A stretch of 64,000 nt of DNA from Pseudomonadota bacterium (lineage in GTDB: Bacteria; Desulfobacterota; Desulfovibrionia; Desulfovibrionales; Desulfomicrobiaceae), in assembly GCA_018902545.1 (NCBI GenBank), contig JAHIQM010000016.1, positions 310,001-374,000 of the forward strand. Reading direction: 5' to 3'. Shown here piece after piece: positions 27,230 through 37,207 of this stretch. The notes under the pieces were generated by a model that searched no databases, was not told the origin of the DNA, and was given only the letters and a program-made list of their open reading frames with translations. How positions within the stretch are numbered: the first letter of the stretch is position 1; every line of letters begins with the position of its first letter. Both the position numbers and the translations under genes were made by a program.

Positions 27230-28531
27230 ATGCTCACCAATAGCCCTGACTCACCCCGCAAACTCTACGTGGAACTGACCACGCTGTGTAATCTGAACTG
27301 CTCCATGTGCGTCAAGCAATCCCCAGGCTGGGACTGCCCTGACGACCTCATGCCGCGACAGACTTTCCAATCCCTGACGCCACTCTTCAAAAGCCTGGAT
27401 ACGCTCAACCTGAACGGCGTCGGCGAATCCCTGATGCATCCGGAGCTGCCCGCGTTCATTGCGTTTGCCAGGGCTCGCGTTCCGCAGACATGCGTCATCG
27501 GCTTTCAATCAAACGGCATGCTCCTCACCCCGTCCCTGGCCCGGGAACTTTCCAAGGCAGGCCTGGACCGCATCTGCTTTTCCGTGGATTCCCCCGATGC
27601 CGAGCAATTGCGCAGGTACCGCGCCGGAGCGGAACTCAGCACCGTGGGAGAAGCTTTCACCATGATGCGCAAAGCGGCTGGGCGGCCCTCCGCCAGGCCC
27701 TTGAGCCTGGGGGCCGAAACGGTGGTCAATTCGCAGAACCATTCCCGTCTGCCGGACATGATTTCCTGGTGCGCGGACCACGGCGCGCAGTTTGTCATCG
27801 TCTCCAACGTCCTGCCCTATAGCGCAGGAGACGCCGCGCACAGCCTGTTTGAGGCCGTATCGCAGCGCTGTCTCGATTTTTATGAAGAGTGGGAAAAGGT
27901 GTTCCGGGCCGAAGGGATGAACATCCGCGACTCATACCGCGCCTATTACACGGTCTTTCGCACGTCCGGACAAAAAAAGCAGGTGGAGATCATGCTGGCC
28001 ATGCTCGAGGAAGCGCGCAGGCGCAATCTTGAGTTCAGCCTGCCTGGAGTCATGCAGGTGGATTTTGCACGCCTGGAGCGGGCGCGCGAATCCTTTGCCC
28101 GCAGCGCCGAAATCGCCGCCAGCCTGGGGGTACGCCTGGAATTGCCGGAACTCACGGCGCGGGAGCCGAGGCAGTGCCATTTTGTCCAAAGCCCGAGCCT
28201 TTTTGTCGCCGCCGATGGGACCCTGACCCCATGCTACTATCTGTGGCACAGCTATTCGAACTGGCAAGCCGGAACCGAAGTGCGGGTCCGGCAGCGCGCC
28301 TTTGGCAAGGTTCCGCAGGACGATCCCCTCGCGGCCTGGAACTCCGAAGAATTCGTCCGCTTTAGGGAAGAAGCTGCGCAGGAGGAATACGCCCGCTGCG
28401 GAGACTGCAGCGTGACCCCCTGCGACTATGTCCAGGGAGTTCCGGCTCCTTTTTCAAAGGACTGCTACGGAGCTGCCGTCCCGTGCGGAATCTGCCCCTG
28501 GTCCGGGGGCGGATTTTCCTGTCTGCGATGA
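27230..28531 (+). CDS. Radical SAM/SPASM-like protein
   Basis: 433 residues. C20, C24 and C27 (CNLNCSMC) bind the radical SAM [4Fe-4S] cluster; LNGVGESLMHPEL is the usual GGE-type SAM-contact strand. The C-terminal region is rich in cysteine (TPCYYLW, CGDCSVTPCDYV, CGICPWSGGGFSC), as in SPASM domains with auxiliary clusters. Proteins of this form serve as peptide or cofactor maturases; one described subgroup is linked to tungsten aldehyde oxidoreductases, and an AOR lies 14 kb away. The substrate is unknown. No clear ribosome-binding site precedes ATG 27230. Confidence 0.82.
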   Translation: MLTNSPDSPRKLYVELTTLCNLNCSMCVKQSPGWDCPDDLMPRQTFQSLTPLFKSLDTLNLNGVGESLMHPELPAFIAFARARVPQTCVIGFQSNGMLLTPSLARELSKAGLDRICFSVDSPDAEQLRRYRAGAELSTVGEAFTMMRKAAGRPSARPLSLGAETVVNSQNHSRLPDMISWCADHGAQFVIVSNVLPYSAGDAAHSLFEAVSQRCLDFYEEWEKVFRAEGMNIRDSYRAYYTVFRTSGQKKQVEIMLAMLEEARRRNLEFSLPGVMQVDFARLERARESFARSAEIAASLGVRLELPELTAREPRQCHFVQSPSLFVAADGTLTPCYYLWHSYSNWQAGTEVRVRQRAFGKVPQDDPLAAWNSEEFVRFREEAAQEEYARCGDCSVTPCDYVQGVPAPFSKDCYGAAVPCGICPWSGGGFSCLR

Positions 28532-28540
28532 CGTGATCCC

Positions 28541-28993
28541 TCAATTCGCAGCATGCAGCTGCTCCATGGTCCGGGCCACGGCGCTCAGGCTGAAGTTACT
28601 GAGCATATGTACGGGTTTCTTGAACTTCTTGCCCAGACTCTTGACCTTCAGACACGCGCCATGGCTGTTGCAGTTGACCGGACACAGGACGAAGTCCGCC
28701 CGCTGCACGCTGTTTTCAAGACCCTTGCCACCGGATTTCATGTGCCCGGCATGGTATTCGAAAATCCCGCCGCGATCCTCGACCAGCTTCCGGTAGGCCT
28801 TCTCCATGCGCTCGATGCCGCCGACGATGAGCACCCGCTTCTTGCACAGGTCATAGGACGGGCACTGCGGATCACAATCACCGCTTTGGCAAGTCGTACA
28901 CATCAGTTCATCCATATTCGGTTTTAATGATGATCCTTTGCGCAAATGCCGCCGATGCTTTCCCGTGTCGTACTGTTCAACTGACTTGTTCAT
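28541..28993 (-). CDS. DUF2325-family protein
   Basis: About 150 residues from ATG 28993 (MNKSVEQYDTGKH), with GGAGGG upstream. The N-terminal part has a cysteine-rich motif (CTTCQSGDCDPQCPSYDLC) that may bind metal. The C-terminal DUF2325 domain shows RVLIVGGIERMEKAYRKLV and a Cys-rich CPVNCNSHGACLKV before a final strand. The function is unknown; DUF2325 genes often accompany metal- or redox-related loci. It converges with the radical SAM gene, 9 bases apart. Confidence 0.8.
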   Translation of the reverse strand: MNKSVEQYDTGKHRRHLRKGSSLKPNMDELMCTTCQSGDCDPQCPSYDLCKKRVLIVGGIERMEKAYRKLVEDRGGIFEYHAGHMKSGGKGLENSVQRADFVLCPVNCNSHGACLKVKSLGKKFKKPVHMLSNFSLSAVARTMEQLHAAN

Positions 28994-29312
28994 CCTAACC
29001 CTCCGTCTGAGCATGTTTTATCGATCCCACTTCAACCGCCATGCCTTCAACTTGGGCACCAGCAGCAGTGACCCATTCGGTCATCGAAATTTAGTCCTAC
29101 ATAAATAAAAAAAAGAATTTTTATTTATTGTTATTTTAATTCACGAAGTTAATAATTTTTCTATACGAAAATTATTAGCCGCAACTAATAATTAACCCAC
29201 ACAAACTCCTCTTGTCAACACACTATGCCTCTGCTCGTCCAATAGCACGCCGCTTGGACCGCTTTCCCAGGATGACCACATGCCCCAGGTCTTGCATCAA
29301 AAAAATTACTTT
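28994..29312. other. AT-rich intergenic region
   Basis: About 320 bases between two minus-strand genes, with a strongly AT-rich core (29095-29200). It holds an inverted repeat, TAATAATTTTTC (29150-29161) with GAAAATTATTA (29167-29177), which could be a hairpin or a regulator site upstream of the DUF2325 gene. No gene is seen. Confidence 0.5.
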
Positions 29313-30011
29313 TCAGCCCAGGTCCGTGAACACCGCCGCGTCCTTCAGAGCGAGTGCCAGCTTGGCCGGGCAGGCGGACACGGGGGTCGCGGCGTCTTTG
29401 AACCTCTTGAAGGCGCGCCGTTTGGATTCGCCCGCAAAAAGAAGAATCCCGGCTTCGGCGCTTTGCATGAGCGAAAAGGACGAGGTCATGCGTGCGGGCG
29501 GCGGCTTGGGGGAATCGTGCATGACGATGAAGCCGTAGCGGGGATCGGTCACGGAGTGGTGGTCCGGGAACAGGGCCCCGACGTGGCCGTCCTCTCCGGA
29601 ACTCAGCAGGATGATGTCGAAGCGGAAGCCATACCGTGCGAGCACCTGTTCGTAGGCTCGCGTTCCCTGATCCGGGACAGAAGCGTCAAGGAGGAAGGGG
29701 TGGGCGTTGTCAGGCGAAATCCGGCCCTCCCGCGTCAGCGGGATGATGAAATGCTCCTGCAGGAGCCTGTAATTGCTGTCGGGATGGTCCACGGACACAA
29801 GCCGCTCGTCGAGGACGAAGAAATGCGTACGGGACCAATCGGCCTTTTCCTCGCACATGGCCTCAAAAACCTTCGCAACGCTCCTGCCTCCCGGCACCGC
29901 GATGTTCACGCTGTCGCGCGCGGCGAGAGCCTCCCGGATCTTGCGGCCCATGTGCCGGGCGGCCTGCCGCAGTAGCAGGTCCGTATCGGGTTCATGAATG
30001 ATCGTGAGCAT
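29313..30011 (-). CDS. pgl: 6-phosphogluconolactonase-type enzyme
   Basis: 232 residues from ATG 30011 (MLTIIHEPDTDLL), AGGAG upstream. SugarP_isomerase/NagB-fold: VNIAVPGGRSVAKVFEAM is the phosphate-binding loop, FFVLDERLV the DER motif, and LSSGEDGHVGALFP the GEDGHxASLFP motif of 6-phosphogluconolactonase. It would hydrolyse 6-phosphogluconolactone in the oxidative pentose phosphate pathway. No zwf or gnd gene is nearby. NagB-like deaminase is the alternative, but the motifs fit lactonase better. Confidence 0.82.
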   Translation of the reverse strand: MLTIIHEPDTDLLLRQAARHMGRKIREALAARDSVNIAVPGGRSVAKVFEAMCEEKADWSRTHFFVLDERLVSVDHPDSNYRLLQEHFIIPLTREGRISPDNAHPFLLDASVPDQGTRAYEQVLARYGFRFDIILLSSGEDGHVGALFPDHHSVTDPRYGFIVMHDSPKPPPARMTSSFSLMQSAEAGILLFAGESKRRAFKRFKDAATPVSACPAKLALALKDAAVFTDLG

Positions 30012-30260
30012 CGCGTGTCTCCTGTGCAGAAAAGTATTTAAGCCGTGAACCGATCCCTTTCGCTGTCCACCCCTTGCGACGGATTTTCCGCCCAAAAATT
30101 CACCATACCCAAGCAGATCGCATACACAGTAACGCGTACCGCTCAAAAATAACAAGGGGAGTTGTTACCCCGCGAAGGTCTGACGTACTGCGTCCGCATG
30201 AATCCGGCCATGCACAATATTGCAAGCCTGCAACTGGACGTGAACAAGGAGGAAACGATC

Positions 30261-30515
30261 ATGACTCTGGCTGAGCGACTGCGCAAAGAAGGCCGAATGG
30301 AAGGCAAGATGGAAGGCCGAACGGAAGGCAAGAGGGAAGGGGAAGTCCTGGGCCGTCACGCCGTTCTGAAGCGTCAACTCGACAAGCGTTTCGGAAAGGA
30401 CATTCTGGACATCCGCATGCAGGAACGCCTGCGCTGCGCCACCGCCGAACAGCTCGACCTCTGGGCGGAGCGCATCCTCGACGCCAGGACCCTGGAGGAT
30501 GTTTTTCGGGAATAG
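30261..30515 (+). pseudogene. C-terminal remnant of an Rpn-family (YhgA-like) nuclease
   Basis: 84 residues from ATG 30261 (MTLAERLRKEGRMEGKME), with a strong AAGGAGG site. The frame stays open back to 30162 and encodes a stretch (LDVNKEETI) that continues the Rpn pattern, but the catalytic PD-(D/E)XK domain is absent. The remaining segment, with G/E/R/K repeats and a helical tail, is the end of Rpn proteins. In intact Rpn genes an internal start can make a short C-terminal product; this piece may still be translated in that way. Confidence 0.6.
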
Positions 30516-30616
30516 CCCTGCCCGAGACTTTTGCGGGCTCGCGCCAAAGCTTCTCCCGGCCCGAGACCCCATGCACGACATTCTTCGCCGCCGACCCATC
30601 TCCTATAAAAAGCCTC

Positions 30617-32212
30617 TTATTCCCACGAGCCGCCACCTGTCGCATCTGAAACGGGCGGATCGAGCAATGCGCCCCAGTCCGTGCGGCCGCTCATCTCGCG
30701 CAGGATCTCCTGCGGCAGAAAGTCCTTGCCGGACCGGGCTTCCCAACCGCCGCCCAGGGCCTTGTAGGTGGCGATCAGATTGATGAGCACCGAACCCTGC
30801 GTCGCGGTCAGCTGGTCCTGGGCCTGGACCTTGGAGCGCTGCGTGTCCAGAACGCGCTGAAAATCGGCCAGCCCCTCGCGATACTGAATCATGGAAATCT
30901 CCACCGAACGTTTGGCGGAGGCCACCCCCTGCTCCAGAAACGCCACTTCCTCCCGGGAGCGTGAAAACGCGGACAGCGCATCCTCGGTTTCGCGCGCGGC
31001 GGTCAGCACTGTGTTCTTGTACTGCTCCACGAGTTGCTGAAAACGGGCGTCCTGAACGCGGACGTTGTTTGTGATTCGTCCGTAATTGAGGATGTCCCAT
31101 CCAAAGCCCATGCCACCCGAATACTGCAGGCTCTCCGAGCTCCAAAGGTCGCCAAGGCTGCTCCCCCCCGGCTGCCCGGCATAGGTCAGAGCCGCATTGC
31201 TGGCCGAGAGGCCTATGTTCCCGAACAGGGTGAAGCGTGGATAGAGATCTGCTTTGGCCACCCCGATCAGGGCACACTGAGCGGCCATCTGCGCCTCGGC
31301 GGCGCGGATGTCCGGACGCCGCCGCAACAGTTCGGCGGGAACACCCACGGCCACGTCGGACGGCACCTGGGGAATGCCGCCCGGCCCGCCAAGCAGCCGA
31401 TCCGCTTCGCCGGGCAGCATCCCGAGCAAGGCCGAGAGCCCGTTTTTGGCCTGCCGCAGCTGCGCCTCAAGACGCGGGATGGAGGCCTGCGTACCAGCCA
31501 GCAGTGCCCCGGCCTGGGTCACGTCGAGTTCGGTCACGTCCCCACCCTCGTGCAGCGCCCGGGCGATCTGCGAAGACCGCTCCTGCACCGCCACGTTTTC
31601 ACGCGCAATGCCAAGCCTCTCCTCCAGAGTGCGCAAGGTCACGTAGACCCGCGCCACTTCCGCCGTGAGCGTGACCAGCAGGTCATCGTATCCAGCCGTG
31701 GCCGCGTCCACGCTCCACGCCCCGGATTCCACGGCGCGCCGGAACCTGCCCCAGAAATCCAGTTCCCAGGCCGCGTCCAGGGCTACGGAAGCCGTGGCGT
31801 AGTATCTGTCGATGGCCGGGGTGGTGTTGGGGTTGTGCTGGCTCAAACCCGTTTCGGAGACATTGCCCTTGAGCTGCTGCAGCTGCGGAAACTGATTCCC
31901 GGTGGCGATGCCAAGCCTGGCCCGGGCCTCCAGAATGCGCAGCGCCGCAACGTGCAGGGACGGGTTGCGCTCCCCGGCCAGCTCCACCAGTCGGTCCAGC
32001 ACAGGATCATTCAAGCGCTTCCACCAGTCCGCAAGCTCGGCCGGGCCATCATTTACCCCTGCGCCGCCTTGGTCCAGCCACTCCTGCATCTGCGGAGCCT
32101 GGGGACGCACGTAGTCCGGGCCCACGGCGCAACCGGCCATGAAAAAAAGGACGAAACCGAGAGTCACAAACCGGAGCGTCCTGCCGCCCGCCGTCCGCCT
32201 GATATCCTGCAT
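30617..32212 (-). CDS. Outer-membrane efflux lipoprotein (NodT/OprM type)
   Basis: 531 residues. Signal peptide with lipobox (FMAGC, Cys about residue 28). Two repeated TolC-like regions: LVELAGERNPSLHVAALRIL and the later KNTVLTAARETEDALSAFSR, with GWDILNYGRI typical of RND-linked channels. It forms the trimeric channel for the inner-membrane pump encoded just upstream. Its start is 4 bases after the RND stop. Confidence 0.92.
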   Translation of the reverse strand: MQDIRRTAGGRTLRFVTLGFVLFFMAGCAVGPDYVRPQAPQMQEWLDQGGAGVNDGPAELADWWKRLNDPVLDRLVELAGERNPSLHVAALRILEARARLGIATGNQFPQLQQLKGNVSETGLSQHNPNTTPAIDRYYATASVALDAAWELDFWGRFRRAVESGAWSVDAATAGYDDLLVTLTAEVARVYVTLRTLEERLGIARENVAVQERSSQIARALHEGGDVTELDVTQAGALLAGTQASIPRLEAQLRQAKNGLSALLGMLPGEADRLLGGPGGIPQVPSDVAVGVPAELLRRRPDIRAAEAQMAAQCALIGVAKADLYPRFTLFGNIGLSASNAALTYAGQPGGSSLGDLWSSESLQYSGGMGFGWDILNYGRITNNVRVQDARFQQLVEQYKNTVLTAARETEDALSAFSRSREEVAFLEQGVASAKRSVEISMIQYREGLADFQRVLDTQRSKVQAQDQLTATQGSVLINLIATYKALGGGWEARSGKDFLPQEILREMSGRTDWGALLDPPVSDATGGGSWE

Positions 32213-32216
32213 GGCG

Positions 32217-35200
32217 CTACTCCTCGCTCTTCACGTTGAAAAAGATGGCGTACAGCACGGGCACGACAACAAGGGTCAGAACCGTGGCGAAACCGAGACC
32301 GAACATGATGGTCACCGCCATGGACACGAAAAAGGCGTCCTGAACCAGAGGGAGCATGCCAAGGATCGTGGTCAGGGCGGCCATGGACACGGGAATGAGG
32401 CGACTTACGCCGGAATCGAGGACAGCACTGAAGGGCGATTTGCCACTCTCGAATTCTACATCGATCTGATCGATCAGAACGATGGCGTTCTTGATCAGCA
32501 TGCCCGAGAGGCTCATGAGCCCCAAAAGAGACATAAACCCGAAGGGCTGATTGAAAAGAAGCAGGCCCGCGGTCACGCCGATGACGGACAGGGGCACCGT
32601 GAGCCAGATGACCAGGGTCTTCTTGATGGAGTTGAAGAGCACGATGACAATAAGGACCATGAGGCCGAAGAACACGGGAATGGTGCTCGAAAGGCGCGCA
32701 TTGGCCTTGGCCGAGTCTTCGGACTCACCGCCCCAGGCCATGTAATAGCCGGGCATGTCCTTTATGGGCCATTTGTCGGAGTAACCGACCTTGAGGGTCG
32801 AGGCGTCGTAGTCCTTTTGAAAAGGATCATCTGCGGGCGCGAGGGTTTTTCCGAGGACCTGCGCCACGTCCACGTTCAGGACCTGCTCGATCCTGGGCTT
32901 CACGCGCTTCATCAGTTCGCTCGGCAAGCCCTTGCTGGGATCGGCGTGAATACGCAGCATCTTGAAACGGTCCCGGCGCCACAGATAGGCGTCCTCGAAC
33001 TCCACCGGTATCCCGGCAAGCACCTGCCCAATGGGAATCATGGACTGCGCGGCCGGACTCCAGATGGGGATGGCCTCCATGCTGTCCAGGTCGTCGCGCT
33101 CCTCTTCCGGAGCGCGCGTGATGATCGGGAGCAGTTCGTCTCGTTCCTTGAACACGCCCACCCGCGTTCCCTCGAAAACAGACTCGAAAGCCATGGCGAT
33201 CTGCGGTCTCTCGATACCGGCCTTAAGCGCCGGGACTTCGGCCATCTGGGGCCGCACGACCTTGACCTTCTGCCGCCACTCGTTGCGTACTGATTTGGCA
33301 TGGGGGTCATCCAGCAGCACCTGCTCCGCCTTGGCGGCCAGTTCCCTTAGGACCGTCGAATCCGGGCCATAAAGGCGCAGCTGTATTTTGCCGCCCACGG
33401 AGGGGCCGAGCACAAAGAGCCGCACGCTGACCAGGGCCTCAGGGAACATGCGGTCCAGATCCCGTTGAATCTCCTGAGTCAGGCCCGGGATGCTTTTGTA
33501 ATCGTCAACATCCACAAGAATCTGGCCGAAGGTGTCGTAACTCTTCTCCGTCGGGTAGGTCAGCAGAAAACGGACCTGCCCTCCCCCGATCATGGTTGTC
33601 ATGTGGGTCACGCCCTCGCGCTTGCCGATATCCGCTTCGGCCCGCTCCAGTTGCCGCTGGGTTTCACGGATGTCCGTGCCCTCGGCAAACCAGAAATCCA
33701 CGTAGAACTGAGCCCTGGTCGAGTCCGGGAAAAAACTGTTCTTGAGGGTACCGAAACCGACCAGGGACGCGATGAACATGGCAACCACGACCGCCACCGT
33801 AGCCCAGCGCCAACGGATGCACCACGCCAAAAAGACGCGATATGCGCCATAGAATTTCCCGCCATAGGAGTCCGGAGAGCTGCTTGATCCGTCCGCGTTT
33901 TGCGGCCTGACCTTCAGAAATGTCTTGCAAAAGAGCGGGGTGGTGTTCACGGCCGTGACCCAGCTCATGAGCAGGGAAATGAGAATGACATAAAAGAGGG
34001 AACGGGTATATTCGCCCGTGCTGTCCTGGGATGTGCCGATGGCGGCGAAGGCGGCCACAGCCACGAAGGTCGCGCCCAGCAGCGGCACCCCGACCTGTCC
34101 CACGACATCGCGGGCAGCGGTCAGGGCGTCCACGCCCCGGTTCATCTTCTCCTTCATCCCGTCCGTGACCACGATGGCGTTGTCCACCAGCATGCCCAGC
34201 GCTATGACCAGCGCGCCGAGCGAGATCCTCTCCAGGGTGATGTCGCCCAGATCCATGACGATAAAAGTCGCCATGATGGTGATCACCAGGACCGCCCCGA
34301 TGATCAGTCCGCTGCGCAGCCCCATGAATATGAGCAGAACCACGACAACGATGACCACGGCTTCCAGCAGGTTGATCAGAAAACCGTTGATGGCCTCGGT
34401 CACGGCCCGGCTCTGATGCGAGATGACGTGCAGTTCCATGCCCACGGGACGCATGGATTCAAGCTCGCGGAAATGCTGATCCAAGGATTCGCCCATGTTG
34501 ACCACGTTGCCGCCCTGGACCGTGGAAACGGCCAGTCCGATGGCAGGTTTGCCGTCGTAGCGCAGGATGGTGTCCGGCGGGTCGATGTAGTCACGCTTGA
34601 TATCGGCCACATCACGCAGGTACACGGTGCTGTCCGAGCCCGTACCCTTGATGAGCAGTCCGCCGATATCCTGCTCGGAGGAAAATTCACCGGTGGGGCT
34701 GATGGGGATGTATTCGACCCCCAGCGGCAGATGCCCCCCGCTGGCCGGAATGTTCTTGGCCTTCAGAGCACCTGCGATATCGGACGGAGCAACCCCGAAC
34801 TGGGACATCTTTTCGCGGCGCATCTCGATGAAGATGGCCTCCTTCTGCACGCCGTAGAGCATGATCCGCTTCACATCCTTGGCCTTCAGGAGTTCGCGCT
34901 GTAAAAACTTGGCGTATTCGTAGATTTCGCGCGGCGTATAGCCCTCTCCGGTGATGGCCAGGAACACGCCGTAAACGTCACCAAAATCATCGTTGACGAT
35001 GGACGGCCCGGCCCCGGGGGGGAGACTGCGCTGGGCGTCGGAGACCTTGCGCCGCAGTTCGTCCCACACCTGGGGCAAGGTGGCCTTGTCGAAGTTGTCC
35101 TTCATCGAGACCTGCACGATGGACAGATCCCGGGAGGACCGCGATTCCACCCGCTCCAGTTGGCCCATCTCCTGGCAGGCCTTCTCGATCACGTTGGTGA

Positions 35201-35387
35201 CCTCTTCCTCCACCTGCGCCGCCGAGGCCCCCGCATACGGGGTGATGATCACCGCCTCCTTGATGGTGAACTCGGGGTCTTCGAGCCTGCTCAGGTTATT
35301 GAAGGAATGCCAGCCGACCACAAGCAGGACGGCCGTCATCACCCAGCTGATGACGCTCTTTTTGATGCTCCATTCGGCGATGTTCAT
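32217..35387 (-). CDS. RND efflux pump, inner-membrane subunit (HAE1-type)
   Basis: 1056 residues, the normal length for AcrB/MdtB-like pumps, with twelve membrane helices and two large periplasmic loops. Family motifs include LEDPEFTIKEAVIITPYAGAS at the first loop and LGMLVDNAIVVTDGMKEKMNR in TM4 with its proton-relay aspartate. It exports hydrophobic compounds or solvents; the substrate cannot be read from sequence. It is the middle gene of an MFP-RND-OMF operon. Confidence 0.93.
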   Translation of the reverse strand: MNIAEWSIKKSVISWVMTAVLLVVGWHSFNNLSRLEDPEFTIKEAVIITPYAGASAAQVEEEVTNVIEKACQEMGQLERVESRSSRDLSIVQVSMKDNFDKATLPQVWDELRRKVSDAQRSLPPGAGPSIVNDDFGDVYGVFLAITGEGYTPREIYEYAKFLQRELLKAKDVKRIMLYGVQKEAIFIEMRREKMSQFGVAPSDIAGALKAKNIPASGGHLPLGVEYIPISPTGEFSSEQDIGGLLIKGTGSDSTVYLRDVADIKRDYIDPPDTILRYDGKPAIGLAVSTVQGGNVVNMGESLDQHFRELESMRPVGMELHVISHQSRAVTEAINGFLINLLEAVVIVVVVLLIFMGLRSGLIIGAVLVITIMATFIVMDLGDITLERISLGALVIALGMLVDNAIVVTDGMKEKMNRGVDALTAARDVVGQVGVPLLGATFVAVAAFAAIGTSQDSTGEYTRSLFYVILISLLMSWVTAVNTTPLFCKTFLKVRPQNADGSSSSPDSYGGKFYGAYRVFLAWCIRWRWATVAVVVAMFIASLVGFGTLKNSFFPDSTRAQFYVDFWFAEGTDIRETQRQLERAEADIGKREGVTHMTTMIGGGQVRFLLTYPTEKSYDTFGQILVDVDDYKSIPGLTQEIQRDLDRMFPEALVSVRLFVLGPSVGGKIQLRLYGPDSTVLRELAAKAEQVLLDDPHAKSVRNEWRQKVKVVRPQMAEVPALKAGIERPQIAMAFESVFEGTRVGVFKERDELLPIITRAPEEERDDLDSMEAIPIWSPAAQSMIPIGQVLAGIPVEFEDAYLWRRDRFKMLRIHADPSKGLPSELMKRVKPRIEQVLNVDVAQVLGKTLAPADDPFQKDYDASTLKVGYSDKWPIKDMPGYYMAWGGESEDSAKANARLSSTIPVFFGLMVLIVIVLFNSIKKTLVIWLTVPLSVIGVTAGLLLFNQPFGFMSLLGLMSLSGMLIKNAIVLIDQIDVEFESGKSPFSAVLDSGVSRLIPVSMAALTTILGMLPLVQDAFFVSMAVTIMFGLGFATVLTLVVVPVLYAIFFNVKSEE

Positions 35388-35407
35388 GAAATTTCCCCCG
35401 GCCGTTC

Positions 35408-36574
35408 TCAGAAGGTTCCATCAAACGGCTTGACCCGCATGCCATCGCGCAGCTGACCGGCCCCGCTCACCGCCACGGTTTCCCCGGCCGCGAGCCCCTC
35501 GACCACGCGGATGCCCGCATCCCCGGTAAGCTCCCCGGTGACGACCTTGCGGCGCTCTACCGCCATGGTTTCCGGCTGCACCACCCAGACATGGGAGACG
35601 CCCATCTCGTCGCCGAAAACGGCCACGGCGGGGATGATGAAATTGCCATCGTCGTGCACTCCCTGTTGCGCGGAGCCGACGATCAAGGCGGTCATGCCGG
35701 GCAAGATGGAGACATCGTCCGGTTTTTCCATCTCAAAGACGACCTGAAAGGTCTGGGTTTTGGGATCCGCTCTGGTGGAGAATTCCTTGACGATGAGGGG
35801 AAATTTCCGGTCCGGCAGGGCCGCGAACTCCGCATGCACCGGAGCCTGCTTTCCGGTTCTTTCGGACGGCTCGTTTATGCGGGCGACCACGCTCTCGGGC
35901 AGGTCGACCAGAACTTCAAGAGACGAAATGTCATCCAGGCTGACGATGGGCTCCTTGGCCTGCACCTCCTGAAAATTTTCCACGTGCCGCCTGGAGACGA
36001 TGCCGGAAAAAGGAGCGCGCAGGCTCGTGTAGCCAAGCTTGTCCTTGGCCCCATCCACAGCAGCCTGAACGGACTCCAGTTCGGCCGAAGCCCGGTCCAT
36101 GGCCTCGCGCCTTTTGACGACCATGCTCTCGCTGGTCGCGCCGGGGTCCTGTTTCCTGATCCGAAGAATCCGCTCGTACTCGCTCCTGGCGCTCTCAAGG
36201 GCGGCGCGGACATTGCCGAACTGGCCCTGGGCGTTGCGCAGGCTGTTCTCGAAGTCACGCTGGTCCAACTGGGCCAGAACCTCCCCTTCCCGCACTTCCT
36301 GCCCTTCCCCCACGGAGAGTTGGGTGAGGGTCCCGGAAACCTGAAAGGCCAGCTCTGCCCTCCTTGCCGCCCGCACCGTGCCCGGAAACGAACGCTGCGT
36401 AACCGACGCAGCCACACCGACGGTCACCATCTTCACGGGCCGGGGTTCCACGGCCTCGACCTGCCGCTCCGGCGGTCTGTCGCACGCCGCCAGGAGAGTC
36501 AGACAGACAACCACAACGGCCACGCCGGGAAAAAAAAACCAGGGACGGCGAGAATTTTCGTTCATCCTGCTCAT
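35408..36574 (-). CDS. RND membrane-fusion lipoprotein
   Basis: 388 residues (or 385 from ATG 36565). Lipoprotein signal (LTLLAACDRP). Mature part has the biotinyl-lipoyl-like half motifs (LTQLSVGEGQEVREGEVLAQ; YTSLRAPFSGIVSRRHVENF) around a helical hairpin, and a C-terminal beta domain (VVTGELTGDAGIRVVEGL). It links the RND pump to the outer-membrane channel. No regulator gene lies beside the operon. Confidence 0.92.
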   Translation of the reverse strand: MSRMNENSRRPWFFFPGVAVVVVCLTLLAACDRPPERQVEAVEPRPVKMVTVGVAASVTQRSFPGTVRAARRAELAFQVSGTLTQLSVGEGQEVREGEVLAQLDQRDFENSLRNAQGQFGNVRAALESARSEYERILRIRKQDPGATSESMVVKRREAMDRASAELESVQAAVDGAKDKLGYTSLRAPFSGIVSRRHVENFQEVQAKEPIVSLDDISSLEVLVDLPESVVARINEPSERTGKQAPVHAEFAALPDRKFPLIVKEFSTRADPKTQTFQVVFEMEKPDDVSILPGMTALIVGSAQQGVHDDGNFIIPAVAVFGDEMGVSHVWVVQPETMAVERRKVVTGELTGDAGIRVVEGLAAGETVAVSGAGQLRDGMRVKPFDGTF

Positions 36575-37207
36575 GCGGACACCATATCCTTAGTTTAGCT
36601 GCTGCACGTGGACAATCCCGTACGGGCCGCCCGTCTGCAAATTCCGGCATGCCTGCCCGGGCGAGTTTTTTCCTTATTCAGCCTGTATGAATAACGATCT
36701 AAAATTATTCAACCAAGTACAGATCTTTTCGAAAAATGCCAATCCTGAAACGTCAATCGGCCAGTTGCCGAGTCCTAAATATGCCGGGCCCATGCGCAGG
36801 CATCACGGCCATCCTTGAATAGGGATGGTTCGTGCTTGGCATAGTCCACCACCAGAAGACCAGAAGAAATAGTTCATCTGCCATATGGAGCCAAAGTAGG
36901 AATTTTTCAAGACTATATTATAATAAATTACGAAATTTATTGGTCAATATGATCATTATTCGCATAATAACAAAAATTATTAAATTTAATTTTATACTAA
37001 TTTTTTATTCCCATTTATCAAAATAGATGAATTATGACTTGAAATTTTTAATTTTAAATTTTTGTATTACAAAAAATATTTAAAAAAAAGAGGGACAAAA
37101 TTTTTGCTACCAAGTCATGAATTTGTAAGACATATTGCATTTTCAGCATCCATGTGACTAAAGGCACAAGACAAAAATTACCGTCACATTTCACTGCGGA
37201 GATGCCC
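36575..37207. other. Divergent intergenic region with an AT-rich tract
   Basis: About 630 bases between the RND operon (minus) and the chemoreceptor gene (plus). The part at about 36900-37110 is very rich in A and T, unlike the flanks. Short open frames here have no coding character. I see no convincing operator; it may act as a promoter upstream element or nucleoid-protein binding region. Confidence 0.5.
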
